DNA of 64,000 bases, taken from contig NC_090983.1 in assembly GCF_041146395.1 (NCBI RefSeq), positions 62,441,501 to 62,505,500 of the forward strand, written 5' to 3'. The stretch comes from Eulemur rufifrons. Lineage: Eukaryota > Chordata > Mammalia > Primates > Lemuridae. The notes beneath the pieces were generated by a model. It did not search any database. It saw only the letters and a program-made list of their open reading frames with translations, and was not told the DNA's origin. The position numbers and the translations under genes are program-made. Below, one piece after another: positions 1 to 12,025 of the stretch. The stretch's first letter is position 1, and each line of letters starts with the position of its first letter.

Positions 1-2559
1 ATGACAAATTACTATTTGAAGATCATAAATTTTGTGTAGCATTATTAAGAATGATTCTACAGAAATGCACAGTGAGTTTTGCAATTATTAAACCCATTTT
101 CCAGCAGCATTAGTTTCTGTATTTATATTGAAGTTCCAGCTTAAAAATAAAACCAACATACCAAAAGAAAAGGAGGTTAAAGGAAAATAATTGTTATGTA
201 CTTGTTTTTTAAAGATAATCAGATATAGGAACTAGAACAATAACATTTTACCTTAGATTTATAATACAGTAAGTTTATGAGATTCATTTTGCAAATTCTT
301 TGTACCCCAAAATAATAATCTTTATAAAGTTACATTCCAAGTATTAATGTGTTAGCAGAGATGGGAAATAGCAGACTTTGGCTTCTTAAAAAAACACACA
401 CAACACACTTAAATACTCTTTAAAGGCTTTTTTCCCCATACATATACTTGAAAAAAGCAGAAATTATTTTTTCAAGAGGAAAAAATCTGATAGAGAATCA
501 TAGAGCTGTTTTCCCTAATACATGCTTAGAATAAAAATATGTACTGCCTATTTTTTTTTAGTTTTAGTAGTCTTGAATTATGATTAAACAAAAACACTTC
601 AGAAGTAGGAAATGGTATACTTCCATATAGTTTTTATGCTACTATATTTAATATCAAGTTAGTTCTCTTAGAAAATATCTTCTGTGGAGAATATCAATTT
701 CTCAAGGAATATTCTCTTAAAGAAAAGCATTAGATGTCATACTGACTATTTCTTGTTTAGAGAAAGTTTTTATTGAAATTACCTGGTAGGAATTTTATTT
801 TCAAACTAAAGGAAAATCTAGATCAGAAGGCTTAACCTACATTACTTCCTAGATACCCACCTTAAGTTCTCAGTCACTTATTTACTCTAAATTATGAGTT
901 CTTTAGTTAAAAAAAAAAAAAAAGCCTTTAAGTAGAGACATGCTCATTTTGTCAAGCTGCAGTTATTAAAGGTAGATCAAATACTGTGGATGAGTCCAGA
1001 GAAGTGAGCCTCTTTAAGGTAAATGAAGCTTAAAGCAGAATATTGTTTCATATTTCATGACTGTTGACAAGACCTCTCTGTATGCTATCTCTGTCTATAA
1101 TGGGCTGAAGCTCTGCTAGTCAAATTCACGTAAAGTCAAGAAGGCATACAAGGATATTCTCAAATTTTAGTTTTAATGCCTTCCAGGGACAAAGCATTGT
1201 TGAGAATTTTGGCTACCTGAATGTCCAAAAGTAGATAGGTAAAAACCAATGGACAGGAGCTCTAATTACTCTTGCAAAGTGTCTGGTTGCTTGTGTGTGG
1301 GAACCAGCCAGACAGGTAAGCAGGGTCTGAATATGGGTAGAACTGACACACCAGTCTTGTTTGTGGAATCACAGGTTAGAGTGGTGATTAAAAGTTCTCT
1401 AAGTTAGAGTAAAAGTATATGTGTAGACCTAAATAGTCAGGACAGAGCTAATGAGATATGTGGTAATGAGAGCTAAGAGGAATTGGGAATATCTACCTGG
1501 TAGGGAACATTGTTTGCCTGGGGAGAACTTAATTACAATAAATATAAGGAAAAAAAAAAAACAGAACCATGAAGGAGAGAAAAGGCTACTGTTTAATCTT
1601 AAAAGGTTTTATTGGCAGCAGTTATATAGCTTGGAGAAACTATCAAAAATTTACATTTGTTTAATACAATAAAAATGCTATCAAGGTTTCCTTGACAATT
1701 AGTATTTAGAGACTATTTATAATGCATTTACCAAGGTAGACCTTTATGGCCTTTTAAATCCTCTGTGATTTGGGATATAAGTAGTCAGGCATGTTTGTCA
1801 GATTTTCTGCAATCTGACAAATGGATATGTTTATAAGCATGACTTCTTTCCTCTTTCTTTCTTAATTACTCTACCTCCCTAATGATTTCTGGGTCATCAA
1901 CATTTTCAGGGTATGGTGAATCCAAGCATTATATGGAATTCAAAGTAGAAAATGGGTTCTCCCTCTTGCATCTGTAAAATATCTTAAAATAAATTCATTT
2001 CATCAGAACTTAAATTAATGTGAAGTTTACTACATAATTTTGTGAAGGTGGATCTTCCTTTTTACCTACTAGTACAATATATGAAGAAATATTATTATAA
2101 AATGTTATTTCTCTTTAGATGAATTTCTTGATAATGTGTCATAATTCTTGTCCTGTGATTAAAGTTTTTATTAATGACCCAGGAACTGGCATTCTAGAGT
2201 GGCATAATTTAAATTCTAAGAACTTTTTACAATCTGCCTTTCTTATTTTTAATGTTGTCATTTTTGAGAGTTTGCTCTAGACTACTGAAATTCTGGCTTC
2301 CAGTAATACACATTGATTTAAAGGGCCACTGCATTAACACCTTGTACATACCTCTAATTTTTAATACCAGAAATAAAATGGATCCAATATTCCACATTTT
2401 GCAAGCCTGTATGCTAATTCTAGTTCTTAACCAAGTTTTTATTTATGTTAGTAAGTTAGTGTACTGTCATTTTCTCATTTTTCCTGTGATAACATTCCAT
2501 GTTATTCGATATCAATTTGAATTTGAAAATAGCCTCTGGTTTGCCTTCCTTTTTAAATC
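1..2559. other. AT-rich sequence without recognised gene
   Basis: No exon, RNA gene or confident repeat was recognised. The longest reading frames here (73 and 103 codons) are AT-driven and match no family known to me. A pure A run of about 15 lies near 909-924. One strong splice-donor-like string (ACAG then GTAAGC, at 1315/1316) has no convincing partner acceptor or open exon. Confidence 0.6.
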
Positions 2560-2790
2560 TTAAATGCTTTTTTTTTTTTTTTTGGCTTTTTTTGCATTTA
2601 TTTCCTCTCTTTTTCCTTAATGATGTTTATTCCTTAGAAATTGCTCTCTCCAGAGCTTCTCTTAAATTAATAATTTATTAATTTTTTTTAAAATACATGC
2701 ACAAGGTACAAAATTCAAAATGCTAAAAATGGTATACAAAAAGGCTTTCACCTCTGGCCATCCAATTCCACTCGTCAGAAGTTACCATGG
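2560..2790. repeat. Poly-T tract and possible ancient interspersed repeat
   Basis: A run of about 15 T lies at 2569-2583. From about 2660 the sequence (AAATACATGCACAAGGTAC, later CAGAAGTTACCATGGTAACC) resembles the antisense 3' end of an old mammalian LINE. The family could not be fixed by eye. Unique sequence remains a real alternative. Confidence 0.3.
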
Positions 2791-3578
2791 TAACCAGTTA
2801 CAGCAAGAGATGCAGATGGTAGCCTCTATCATATAGAGTTATGTAGCAACTAACAGGGAGGGGAGTAGGTTGACAGGGGCAGTCAATGAAATAAGAAGCA
2901 GTAACTAGCAAGAGCATCACAGAAGGAAAGCCTGGGCCCCACATATGGCAGACAACTAGCATATCTGCTGGATCCCCAGAGTTTGTCAGATTACCTAAGG
3001 CAAATAATAACATTCCAATTCATGTAACACTTGAAAGTATTACTTCTGAGACATTTCTTATTCTTTTGTACTTTGTAACCCGATAAAAAGAACTCCCACT
3101 ACCTGAGGTAATTGGAGCATGTCTCTAATTTGTGTTGCAAGAGCCAATAACATATGTCACAAACAAGATATGTGTCTTTGCCAAACTTCAAGCGTATCAT
3201 CAATCATAGGGAGGTCTCTTTATCTCTCTGCTCTTCTCTTCTGGTAGTACCAAGAGAATACAGGAATGCAGAGTAAAAGGAATAAAGCCTAAAATGAAAA
3301 CATCTGTACCGTTTTAATCATGTACTTAGTCGAATTGCAGATAATTTGCCCAACATGTTATTATGTTTTCTCTGAATAAATATTTTTAAAACTTTTAGTT
3401 CTCAAGAGAAAAGGAAAGAAGAAAATGTAAAGCATTCCATTTTTATCAAGGAATGAAACATGAAAAGTATAATGTGCAAAACAGCAGATTGAAATCAGAA
3501 TGGATTAAATATGCCAAATATAATTTTTTCAACAATAGATTCAAGTTAACATTTAACTTCTAAAAATAAGAAAACTTA
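2791..3578. other. No recognised feature
   Basis: Moderately AT-rich sequence. A 71-codon minus-strand frame (2798-3013) has no family resemblance and is treated as chance. Confidence 0.55.
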
Positions 3579-3868
3579 GGCTGGGCATGGCAGCTCATTG
3601 TAATCTCATCAGTTTGGGAGGCCAAGGCGGGAAGATTGCTTGAGACCAATAGTTCGAGACCGCCTTGGGCAATGCTGCTACCAAAAAAAAAAAAAAAGCT
3701 GGGCATTGTAGCAGGCACCTGTAGTCCTAGCTACTCAGGAGCCCGAGGCAGGAGCATCGCTTGAGCCCAGGAGTTGGAGGCTGCAGTGAACTATGATCAT
3801 GCCACTGCCTGTAGCCTGGGAGACAGAGAGAGATCCTATGTCAAAAATACATAAATAAATAAATAAGA
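3579..3868 (+). mobile_element. Alu SINE, old (AluJ-like), full-length dimer
   Basis: Both 7SL-derived arms are visible. The left arm begins GGCTGGGCATGGCAGCTC. A run of 15 A (3682-3696) separates it from the right arm, which starts GCTGGGCATTGTAGC. The B-box-like GTTCGAGACC lies at 3652-3661. The tail is A-rich with (AAAT)n. It is much more diverged than the other Alus here and lacks the strepsirrhine linker, which suggests an early-primate insertion. No convincing target-site duplication remains. Confidence 0.93.
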
Positions 3869-4719
3869 TTAATTTTCCATTTTATAGTCAATAAAGAAAC
3901 AGGAAAAATATAAAAATGAAGTGAGGGAAGCCCATTTTATAACTACTCCATTAACAAATACAGAATCAAAGAAAATAAATATAAATGAATTAAAAGATAA
4001 ACAAATTCCTACTGTTATTCTTTTCACATTCATTGCTCTGGATCATTTTCAAATCACCTGGATGTTAACTATCCATACCATCCCTAGTTCTTGTTCTTTC
4101 ATGCCTTCAAACTGTTTCTCTGGTAGAATCAACAAGACAAATATCTGGAAAGGTGGCTTTCAGACTCAGAATTTTTAGTGTCTAATTTGGACTTAAAACC
4201 ATCTCCTGCTCTTAAAGACAGCATTTAGAATTCTCCATGCAATCTTTTGAACACTGATTATCCCATATCAAGTGATAAAATAAACATATTTTCAAAACAA
4301 AGTATGAAGATAAATCCAGCCATTGTTTGCATTCATAAATATATTCACAAGTAACATGACTGCTTCCAAGAAAATAAATTGTATTAACTGCAAGAAAATA
4401 AGACTTTTTAACATTTAAAAAGTTTTAGCATCTTATACATATCTCACATTGCTCCATAAAAATGAAAGGATACTTTGTAAAAGGTTCTAATAATGTATGA
4501 AAGTGTCTTGAGATATATAAAGTGTTCTATAAAGTTCTACATAAATGTAAACTATCATTATTTTTTTTGTTTTGAACTGCATTACTCATATTTCTTAAAA
4601 GGAACACATTAGATATCATAAAAGTTGAGATTTTCATACTTAATACTTGAAACTTAAAACCTGAAATCATTTACCAGACTGTTGACTAAAATGGAATTAC
4701 AAAAACCATGGGAATGTTA
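3869..4719. other. No recognised feature
   Basis: AT-rich sequence with scattered stops. An 85-codon frame at 3921-4178 is unremarkable. No repeat family recognised. Confidence 0.5.
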
Positions 4720-4734
4720 AAAAAACGGTATTGC
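4720..4734. repeat. Target-site duplication, left copy
   Basis: AAAAACGGTATTGC (4721-4734) is repeated as AAAACGGTATTGC at 5081-5093 after the A tail. The A-rich 5' end fits the L1 endonuclease cleavage preference (TT/AAAA). Confidence 0.93.
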
Positions 4735-5080
<346 letters not shown>

Positions 5081-5093
5081 AAAACGGTATTGC
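5081..5093. repeat. Target-site duplication, right copy
   Basis: AAAACGGTATTGC matches the left copy ending at 4734. The boundary with the A tail is ambiguous by a few A residues. Confidence 0.93.
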
Positions 5094-5925
5094 TAGATGG
5101 ATAAAATGTATAATATATAGCATAGTATATAACATCTACTATATAATAGAGTATTTGGTATGTAACATTGTAAAATATAATAAAAATATATGATAATTTT
5201 ATTAAATATATAATATAAAATATGCATAACTAGTACAAAAATGTTTTTGCTTTTGTTTATTTTTAACTTGATATGAGAATAATATATGCCAATATGTATA
5301 ATCTACATACCACAATGCCATGGTATAAAACTAAACACGCTTTTCCATATTTGCTTGAATTTTAACTTGAGAAGACCAGGTTAACTTGTATCTGGATATG
5401 CACAACCAATTAGTCAGTCATCATATATTTCTGAATGCAGAGTGAAATTCATGTGCAAGATTTTGAATCAAGATTCACAGAGAACTCCAAAAGAATAATA
5501 AGAAAAAATCCAAGTCCTGGTTGATGACAAAACCCCACATATAGAAAATACCAAATTTAGAAAGTCCAGAAAAGTGCTTTACAAGTACAGACCAACCATT
5601 AGAGCTACAGCATTTCTGTTGACTTGATAGAACATGAAAAAATAACAGGAAGAGGAAAGGAGGTTGCAGATGAGAGACTAGTGCAAATTCATGAAGGCAG
5701 AGACAGCAGAAAGTATGAGAGGCTGCATTAGAGGGCATCCCCTAATGTAGAGCCAGAAGGTCACTGCTGAAGATCTGGCCGGGAATTATAATAATTAAAA
5801 GGATTGGGAACTGCCATAAGATTGAAAGGCTAAAGACACTAGTCTTAGGATTAAAACTTGATCTCTGTTGAGGCATCATCAAAGTTATTGAGAAAGATAT
5901 GAATGTAATAAGGCTTTCTGCATTG
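5094..5925. other. AT-rich stretch then unique sequence
   Basis: 5094-5330 is dominated by TA and AT steps (repeated ATATAATA-like words) with no clean repeat unit. The remainder shows no recognised element. The 87-codon minus-strand frame at 5475-5738 resembles no known protein. Confidence 0.5.
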
Positions 5926-7750
5926 TGTGCCTTTCTCTTTAATTGAATATACTCATGAAGCTCACTTGCAGACCCAAACTCACTTCCCTCCAGTCGCAGA
6001 GTCAGGTCAGCCTAACCAACTTCTCCATCAGGTGTTGGTTGGAGGCAGAGGAGCTATCAAGCTTTCCAGTGCTTGTTGTGCCTGGGAGAAGCCCATGGCT
6101 CACTTTGGCCTTACACTCACCATGCTTTCTAACTCTTATACAGTATCTGCTTATTAGCTGTCTAATGCCTCAAGTTCCCCTAAGACGGGGACATTGCTCC
6201 AAGTCTAGTTGTATTAAATCTTTGCCCACTTTGAGCATTTGGATCTTACTGTCTCTTCACTACTCCCCACTCCCAACACATACATACTTGCTGTCCAACT
6301 CCTGGCTAGGTTCCTGACACAGAGGATAGATTTCCCTGAGCAACGATGACTTGACATTCTCATCCTTCATTGAATCATCACTGCTTTCATGCACCACCCA
6401 CTGAACTGGAACCACTCCAGGTACTGACATGCCCCAACTTGTTTGGGACTCCTGGCATAGTGGCCCCTTGGGACGCTGGTCGTTGAACTACTTAGCTTTT
6501 CTTGTCTGGATTAGTTTTTGCAATCCAGTTAATTCTCCTCCTGCGTGCAGTGCCTTAATGAAGAAACACCTCTTGGACGTACTCAATACCCAGGTGTACT
6601 CACCCATGCATATCTCATAGCTGTGTTTTTTCTCATTAGGTCTGAATGGTCATATCTTTCAATGTGGCTATTGACTTCATATTCCTCATAGTAGGATCAG
6701 ATAGGAGGAATAGCCTGGGACCTGGGCCGATCACTCTTTGGACCCAGACCAAGCTAAGCTACATGGAAAAATTTGGGGGAGGCTCTGCCAATGGTGGGGC
6801 TTTACATGGGACCATGGCCATGCCTGGGGTGCCCTCACTGCTGGTCCCAGCCTCTGAAGGAGACTTAGAAAATTCTTAGGGTGTTCACCTGATGACTGGG
6901 CCCTATGTGGACAGTGGGGCAACATATCCCAATGGCCAGCAACAGCCCAGGATGACTCCCACTGGGGCAGCTATAGAAGCAGTTAACAGAGATTTAAACT
7001 AGCAGGTAGAAAAAACAAGGTGCCCCAAGTGATAAGGCAAAAACAGAGAGCATTTAGGTGGGGTGTCAGGGGTAGATGACAATGAAATAGTTCAAGACAA
7101 TGTTAAGGTGATAAAGTATCTAAGGATCCATGGTGAAAACATTCAGAAATGGGAATAGACAATTGGCATCAGGAATAACATTACCTGGGAGGTGGTTCTC
7201 AGCCATTTAGCAGGAACTTGAAGCGTGGGGTTTTCATCCCTCAAACAGGGATTAGGATGAGAAGGAAGCAGAGATTACTGAGAAGAAAAGTTAGAGCTAA
7301 GAGCACAGCAGGCATACAAAGGAGGTTTTGAGAAGAGGAACTGAAAATATGCATTGAGGCAGAAGTCCATTTATAACAACTAGAGCACACGGACTGGGGA
7401 TGTCTGAGGCTTACCAAGAAGATGGATGTCTAAATTTTGGAAGAGCCTGAACAGCAGCAGGCATAGGGAACTCTGGGGGAGTTGAGCTCCTGCACAGGTT
7501 GGGATTAGTATCCAGAAGCAGAAGCAGAACCTGGTGTATCAGAGTGGGAATCTATAGGGGAGTGATCATGGACGGGCAATTAGGCCAGGACTGACTTAAT
7601 CCCCGTGAGAGTGATATTCTGCCTATGCAAAATCTACATTGCAACAGAGTTTATCAGAGATCCAGGTGGAGGCGGGCAGACAACTTGGTTGCAAAGGTCT
7701 TAAGAGAGGGATGTCAATGTAGATGTATTAAATGCTACTTTCTATTAAAT
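5926..7750. other. GC-richer block of unknown origin
   Basis: This 1.8-kb block is visibly richer in G and C than its flanks. It holds several overlapping frames in different phases: 5943-6317 (124 codons), 5927-6157, 6429-6620, 6646-6879 on plus and 6731-6925 on minus. None resembles a protein family I recognise, and the frames switch without splice-site support. It could be an old retroelement interior or LTR, an isochore fluctuation, or a conserved non-coding block. No terminal repeats were found by eye. Confidence 0.4.
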
Positions 7751-7754
7751 ATAT

Positions 7755-7880
7755 ATTATTTCCTTTACTTATCCTCCTAGGAGCCCACATAAGGTAAGTG
7801 TTACTCTCATATTATGGATTAGTCTCAATAAGAATAAGAAATCTCCTAACAGCCAGGTAGATATCAGAATAAAAGGATGA
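7755..7880 (-). repeat. Possible MIR fragment (antisense)
   Basis: The order of words (TCCTCCTAGGAGCCCACATAA, then GTAAGTGTTACTCTCAT, then ATTATGGATTAG) follows the antisense MIR pattern of CCTCACAACAACCCTATGAGG followed by CCCATTTTACAGATGAGG. It is highly diverged. Confidence 0.4.
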
Positions 7881-8124
7881 ACAGGGCTCTGACTTTTGTT
7901 TTTGAGCATTTGTCCAATGTGCTCTGTCAGCATCAAGTGAGTTCCAGTGTTTCCTTTAAGTTTTCCGTTTCCTGAGAAGAACGAGGTCAGATTAAGCAGC
8001 ATTCAGCCTGAAGCTATGGAGTTCTCAGGCCTCCTGAGTGAGTCTGAAAGCCTCCAGCAGCAAGATCTGGAGAACCTTGATCAAATGAAAACCACCAAGG
8101 CAAACTTATCTTTTGAAAAATGTA

Positions 8125-8462
8125 GGCCGGGCGCGGTGGCTCACGCCTGTAATCCTAGCACTCTGGGAGGCCGAGGCGGGTGGATTGCTCAAGGTCAGGA
8201 GTTCGAGACCAGCCTGAGTGAGACCCCGTCTCTACTAAAAATAGAAAGACATTATATGGACAACTAAAAATCTATATAGAAAAAATTAGCCGGGCATAGT
8301 GGCGCATGCCTGTAGTCCCAGCTACTCGAGAGGCTGAGGCAGTAGGATCGCTTAAGCCGAGGAGTCTGAGGTTGCTGTGAGCTAAGCTGACGCCACGGCA
8401 CTCACTCTAGCCTGGGCAACAAAGTGAGACTCTGTCTCAACAAAAAAAAAAAAAAAAAGAAA
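8125..8462 (+). mobile_element. Strepsirrhine/lemur-type Alu, full length
   Basis: The canonical 5' end GGCCGGGCGCGGTGGCTCAC, B-box GTTCGAGACC (8201-8210) and strepsirrhine linker with ATATGGACAACTAAA are present. Compared with the 4735 copy it lacks a few bases after AGCCTGAG. The tail is CAACA followed by A-rich sequence with AGAAAG. Flanks are 9-bp copies of GAAAAATGT (8115-8123 and 8463-8471). An ORF entering the left arm from upstream (from 7947) is fortuitous. Confidence 0.96.
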
Positions 8463-8471
8463 GAAAAATGT

Positions 8472-9800
8472 CAAGGTAGAGTGCTAATCCTCTCAATGTG
8501 CTCTTCTGTGCTGGAGAACTCCGGTAGACAGACCCCTTGGTAGTCAGCAAAAAAGGGTCTTTAAGACCTCACTCTATGGGTCTTATGTACAGAGGAAATG
8601 GGGCCTTTGCAAGTAAAGAGTACCAATACATTTTGTGTGTTGTGTGTACTCATGTAAACACACATGTATACACACACATCAGCGCAGTGTGATCAATAGC
8701 TTGGCTACTAGTCTTTAAGGTTAAAATTTTAAAAAGAAACTTATCATAAAAAGATTCTATCTCTCATTGTAGCAAGAAAGAGGTAGAACTGCCCTTTTTT
8801 TTATAACTATTTTCAAAAGCCAAGCCATATCATCCTGTCCTCAACCCGCTTTACCTCACAACAGGAGAGTGCAGTTCTGGTGGAGGAAGCAAAATGTTTT
8901 TGGACCCAGTAAAGTTTCAGGGTGTGTTTGTGCTTTACTTTGAGTATAATTATTTTGGTGGTCCCAAACAAATTCCATGTTTTCCAAAAGACTACATTTT
9001 TCATGTAAAAAACTTCAAGGCAATTTTCTTCTAAAAAAAAATGATTTCAAAGTTCCACCTCCCTGGGCATTCAATGTCGGTATAAATCTATAGAAAAGTA
9101 GAAATGGGTTTCATGCTTCACTGGGAAGTTGTACACATGGTCCTCTTAAAGGCAAGTAAAAGATCAAATTCTAGGTCTTCTCTGAGCCTCTTTCTCCTCA
9201 AGCTAGAGTTTGGTGTGTCTTCTTTTCAGAACTATAGTAATTCTGTTTGGTTGGTTTTGTTTTTTTTAGATGTCTGGATCTATGAATATAACTGGGTCAT
9301 GAAAAGGATATACCTCCTCAACAAAGCTACTTTAGTTTCTGAATCCTCAGAAGAAAAGCATGAGTCTTTTTTTTTAATGTATTTAATTGATAGTCATTTT
9401 GAGGAACCATAATAAAGATAATTAAGGCATGGGGAAATAAAAGAACTCCTACAAAGTCTTATAGAAGTGGCCCTTACCCTGGGCTCATTTTCTTTATGAA
9501 GTCCCAACACCTCTGGCTGTCATTCTTTAAATTTTGAAGGTACTTCCTGAAGCTCCCCACCTTCCTCTGGTTAACCGTGACTGTCCAACACCTGTTTCTC
9601 CTTCTATGACTTTGGCTACCTCAGAAATTATAGCAATTCCTATTATTGGAGAACATTACATCACGTATGATGGATGAGCTGTGTAAATGTCCACTAGCCA
9701 CCAACGAATCACTTACCTTCTGGGTAGCATCTAATCAGCAACGTCATTCTCAATCTATAACCTCTCACCTTTGCTTCATAAGGGCAAGTCACAGTCATGT
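8472..9800. other. No recognised gene or repeat
   Basis: Mostly unique-looking sequence. A TG/CA-rich hairpin lies at 8641-8676 (arms 8641-8654 and 8663-8676, two mismatches). Frames at 8813-9004 (minus) and 9104-9412 (plus, 102 codons) lack family resemblance. Confidence 0.5.
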
Positions 9801-9813
9801 TGATTCATTTCTT
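9801..9813. repeat. Target-site duplication, left copy
   Basis: TGATTCATTTCTT recurs exactly at 10069-10081. The pair brackets the short antisense L1 and its extra 43-nt segment. Confidence 0.92.
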
Positions 9814-10068
9814 CTTCTTCTTTTTTTTTTTTTTAGGGATTTTGCAAATATATTTAAAATCCCAAGTCAGATGGTTCTTTTTTTTTTTTAATTTCAGCAT
9901 ATTATGGGGGTAAAAAGTTTAGGTTATGTATATTGCCCGTGGGCCCCCCCCCACCCCCCGCCTTGAGTCAGAGCTTCAAGCGTGTCCATTCCCCAGATGA
10001 TGCACATCACACTCATTATGTAGGTATACACCCATCCCTTCCCCCCAGCACATCTGCCCAACACCCAA
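9814..10068 (-). mobile_element. Truncated L1 3' end with apparent 3' transduction
   Basis: Read on the minus strand, the element runs from a 5' truncation at 10068 through about 180 nt of L1 3' UTR (GTACCCCC-like and ATATGCTGAAATTAAA words, polypurine G tract at 9939-9960) into an A tail (complement of 9878-9889). A 43-nt non-L1 segment (complement of 9835-9877) follows, then a second A tail (complement of 9814-9834, interrupted by GAAG). The 13-bp duplication lies outside the distal tail. This arrangement fits read-through past the L1 polyadenylation site and use of a downstream site. AATATA, a known variant signal, sits about 15-20 nt before the distal tail. Confidence 0.88.
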
Positions 10069-10081
10069 TGATTCATTTCTT
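10069..10081. repeat. Target-site duplication, right copy
   Basis: TGATTCATTTCTT, exact match to 9801-9813, abuts the truncated 5' end of the minus-strand L1. Confidence 0.92.
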
Positions 10082-11784
10082 ATACAGAGCACTCTTCCTT
10101 AAAAGCCTCTATTTTGATGTAAATCATACCTGATAGGAATCACAAAGAAACAGGCATCAAAATCCATAACTTCTAAGATTTTCAGAGTTCACCTGTAATG
10201 GACAAAAAACTTAGAGTTCTTAAAATTAATACATGGAAAAACATAACTTTAATTTCAGTTATTTTTCTATAACTGGAATTAATTTTGAATGTGGGATTAC
10301 ATTCTACTCAGAAAGCAACTCATTGCATTCAAGGTTTTCATGGTCCAGCCAGGATTTTTGGTCAATGTGGGGTTCCTTCCTTTCTTTTTAGGGCTGTGCC
10401 AATGGACTCAGGGAGGAAAACCTGTCCTGAGTCTTCACTCTCTGCCCAGTGTGGCATCAGCTAACAGGTAGAGTTTGCACTAGTTTATTTATTGGTTTAT
10501 TTATTATCTTATTATTATTGTTATTATTATTTGTCATCAACATCAATTCCAACACTCATTACCCAAAATGTCCTTTCCTTCCATGGTCAAGTCATTGGCC
10601 CATGCAAGTCATTCAGCATCTGCTTATCCTGACCATGAGGCCCTTCAGGTCCACTGGCCTTCTTTGGGCTGACAGAGTCCTTCTCAAGGATGGTACTGTA
10701 GGCTATGAAATGACTGGCGGCTGCTCTATCAGACATGTCATAGCCATTTCTTGCTATTTCACACCACGTGAAACTTACTATAAGACTTGTCATCTCAATC
10801 CTGCAATCCCAGGGATTGAGGCACAGGTTCTGTTGGCTTTTAGGTCCCCAAATACTAGGCTTAGATGCAAGGCAATGTAAGGAACAGGGTTCAAAAGTCC
10901 TTTTTAGGGACTGCCATCAACACCTAAATCTGTGACTTTGTTTGTGACTCCTTTAACACCACTCCCTCCAGTCTCTATTTTTATTTAACAGTTTTAAAAG
11001 GATTGGTAAGAAAAATCAATTAATCATATGTTTTTCTATGACTATGCATTGTGATATAAATGTTACGTGTTGAGTCCTACTGAGCTCTGGCTTTTGATAT
11101 TTAAAGTTATGGTTTTTAAATTTAACAAGAAAATTGCTCTTAAATGATCTATGCCATGAGTTTGTAAAGTCCATTCTGAAACACAAAACACTCAATTTCT
11201 GTTGAAACAATCTGCCCTGGAGGCAAGGAGTGCCACAAATCCAACTTTCACCAGGGGAAGAGTTTTCATGTTTTGTCATAGGGGAAAAAAACAACACATT
11301 TTTGTTTATTTGTCTCAAAATACATCCCATCATACATGGGCAGGAACATTTGCAATAATAAGAAAAAGTGAGGATGAATTCCACGTTGCCTTAATGATTC
11401 CAGATAAAAACATTACATAGAATCAACATCTATGTATGATCACCATCATTTCTCATTTTGTTGTAAAAATTTAAAAAGGTCATAATCTAAAAATAAAGAA
11501 CAGTCTTTTAAATTATTAAATTTTCTTTAGGGATAATATGGAGCATTATTTTAAAAAAAAAAGAACAACCATATTTTTCTATTCTTCTCATTTCTCTATG
11601 TCCTGGGAGGGAAAGAAATTAAATTTTATCATAGAACGTCACAGATTCATAAAGGAATTGCTGTCTCTATTCAAAAATGTTACCATATTATTACATAGAG
11701 CCTTTGAATAAGACTTTCTAGAATCCACACTTTAACAATGGCATGAGTTTAGTAAGAAAAAGAATATAATCTTTGGACTAAATA
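10082..11784. other. No recognised gene; longest ORF of the window lies here
   Basis: A (TTA/ATT)n patch lies at about 10500-10535. The longest methionine-started frame of the window (10449-10880, 143 codons) begins with a run of hydrophobic residues encoded by that patch and then continues without any domain I recognise. It is judged to be chance. 11016-11384 (minus, 122 codons) is similarly unsupported. Confidence 0.5.
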
Positions 11785-11828
11785 CATGTGTGTGTGTGCC
11801 TGTGGGCATGTGTGTGTGTATATATATG

Positions 11829-11859
<31 letters not shown>

Positions 11860-11860
11860 T
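11785..11860. repeat. Compound (TG)n/(TA)n microsatellite
   Basis: An interrupted TG run passes into TATG words and then a pure TA run of about 24 bp. Alternating purine-pyrimidine and TA runs are length-unstable. It lies directly upstream of a MIR. Confidence 0.95.
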
Positions 11861-11884
11861 TGAATATAGACACTGCCAGTAATC

Positions 11885-12025
11885 TAAATTTCTACACCTC
11901 AATTTACTTATTTGAAAACTGGGAAGAGCAGTAACTCTACATTTAAGTAATGCCGAATGTTTTAAATGAGATAAAATGTGAAAAATCCCTGGCACATGAT
12001 GGGACTTCAATTGCTATTAATTTAC
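11885..12025 (+). repeat. MIR SINE, 3' half
   Basis: The order matches the MIR consensus: CCTCAATTTACTTATTTGAAAACTGGG, then AATGAGATAAAATGTGAAAA, then CCCTGGCACATGATGGGACTTCAATTGCTAT. Confidence 0.72.

Noticed and set aside
1306..1324. Strong splice-donor-like string ACAG/GTAAGC
   Set aside because: No acceptor with an open frame or polypyrimidine tract could be paired with it. Single donor matches are common.
5943..6317. 124-codon plus-strand ORF
   Set aside because: Overlaps another frame of similar quality (5927-6157) and matches no family. Kept only as part of the unexplained GC-richer block.
7947..8267. 106-codon ORF ending in [20 protein letters not shown] sequence
   Set aside because: Its C-terminal half is translated Alu left arm. 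The upstream half has no gene support.
10449..10880. Longest ORF (143 codons, plus strand)
   Set aside because: Its start codes for a Leu/Ile run from a TTA/ATT repeat, no domain is recognisable, and no promoter, splice sites or poly(A) context supports it. A frame of this length is expected by chance in 64 kb.
11016..11384. 122-codon minus-strand ORF
   Set aside because: AT-driven composition, no domain, overlaps another frame on the opposite strand.
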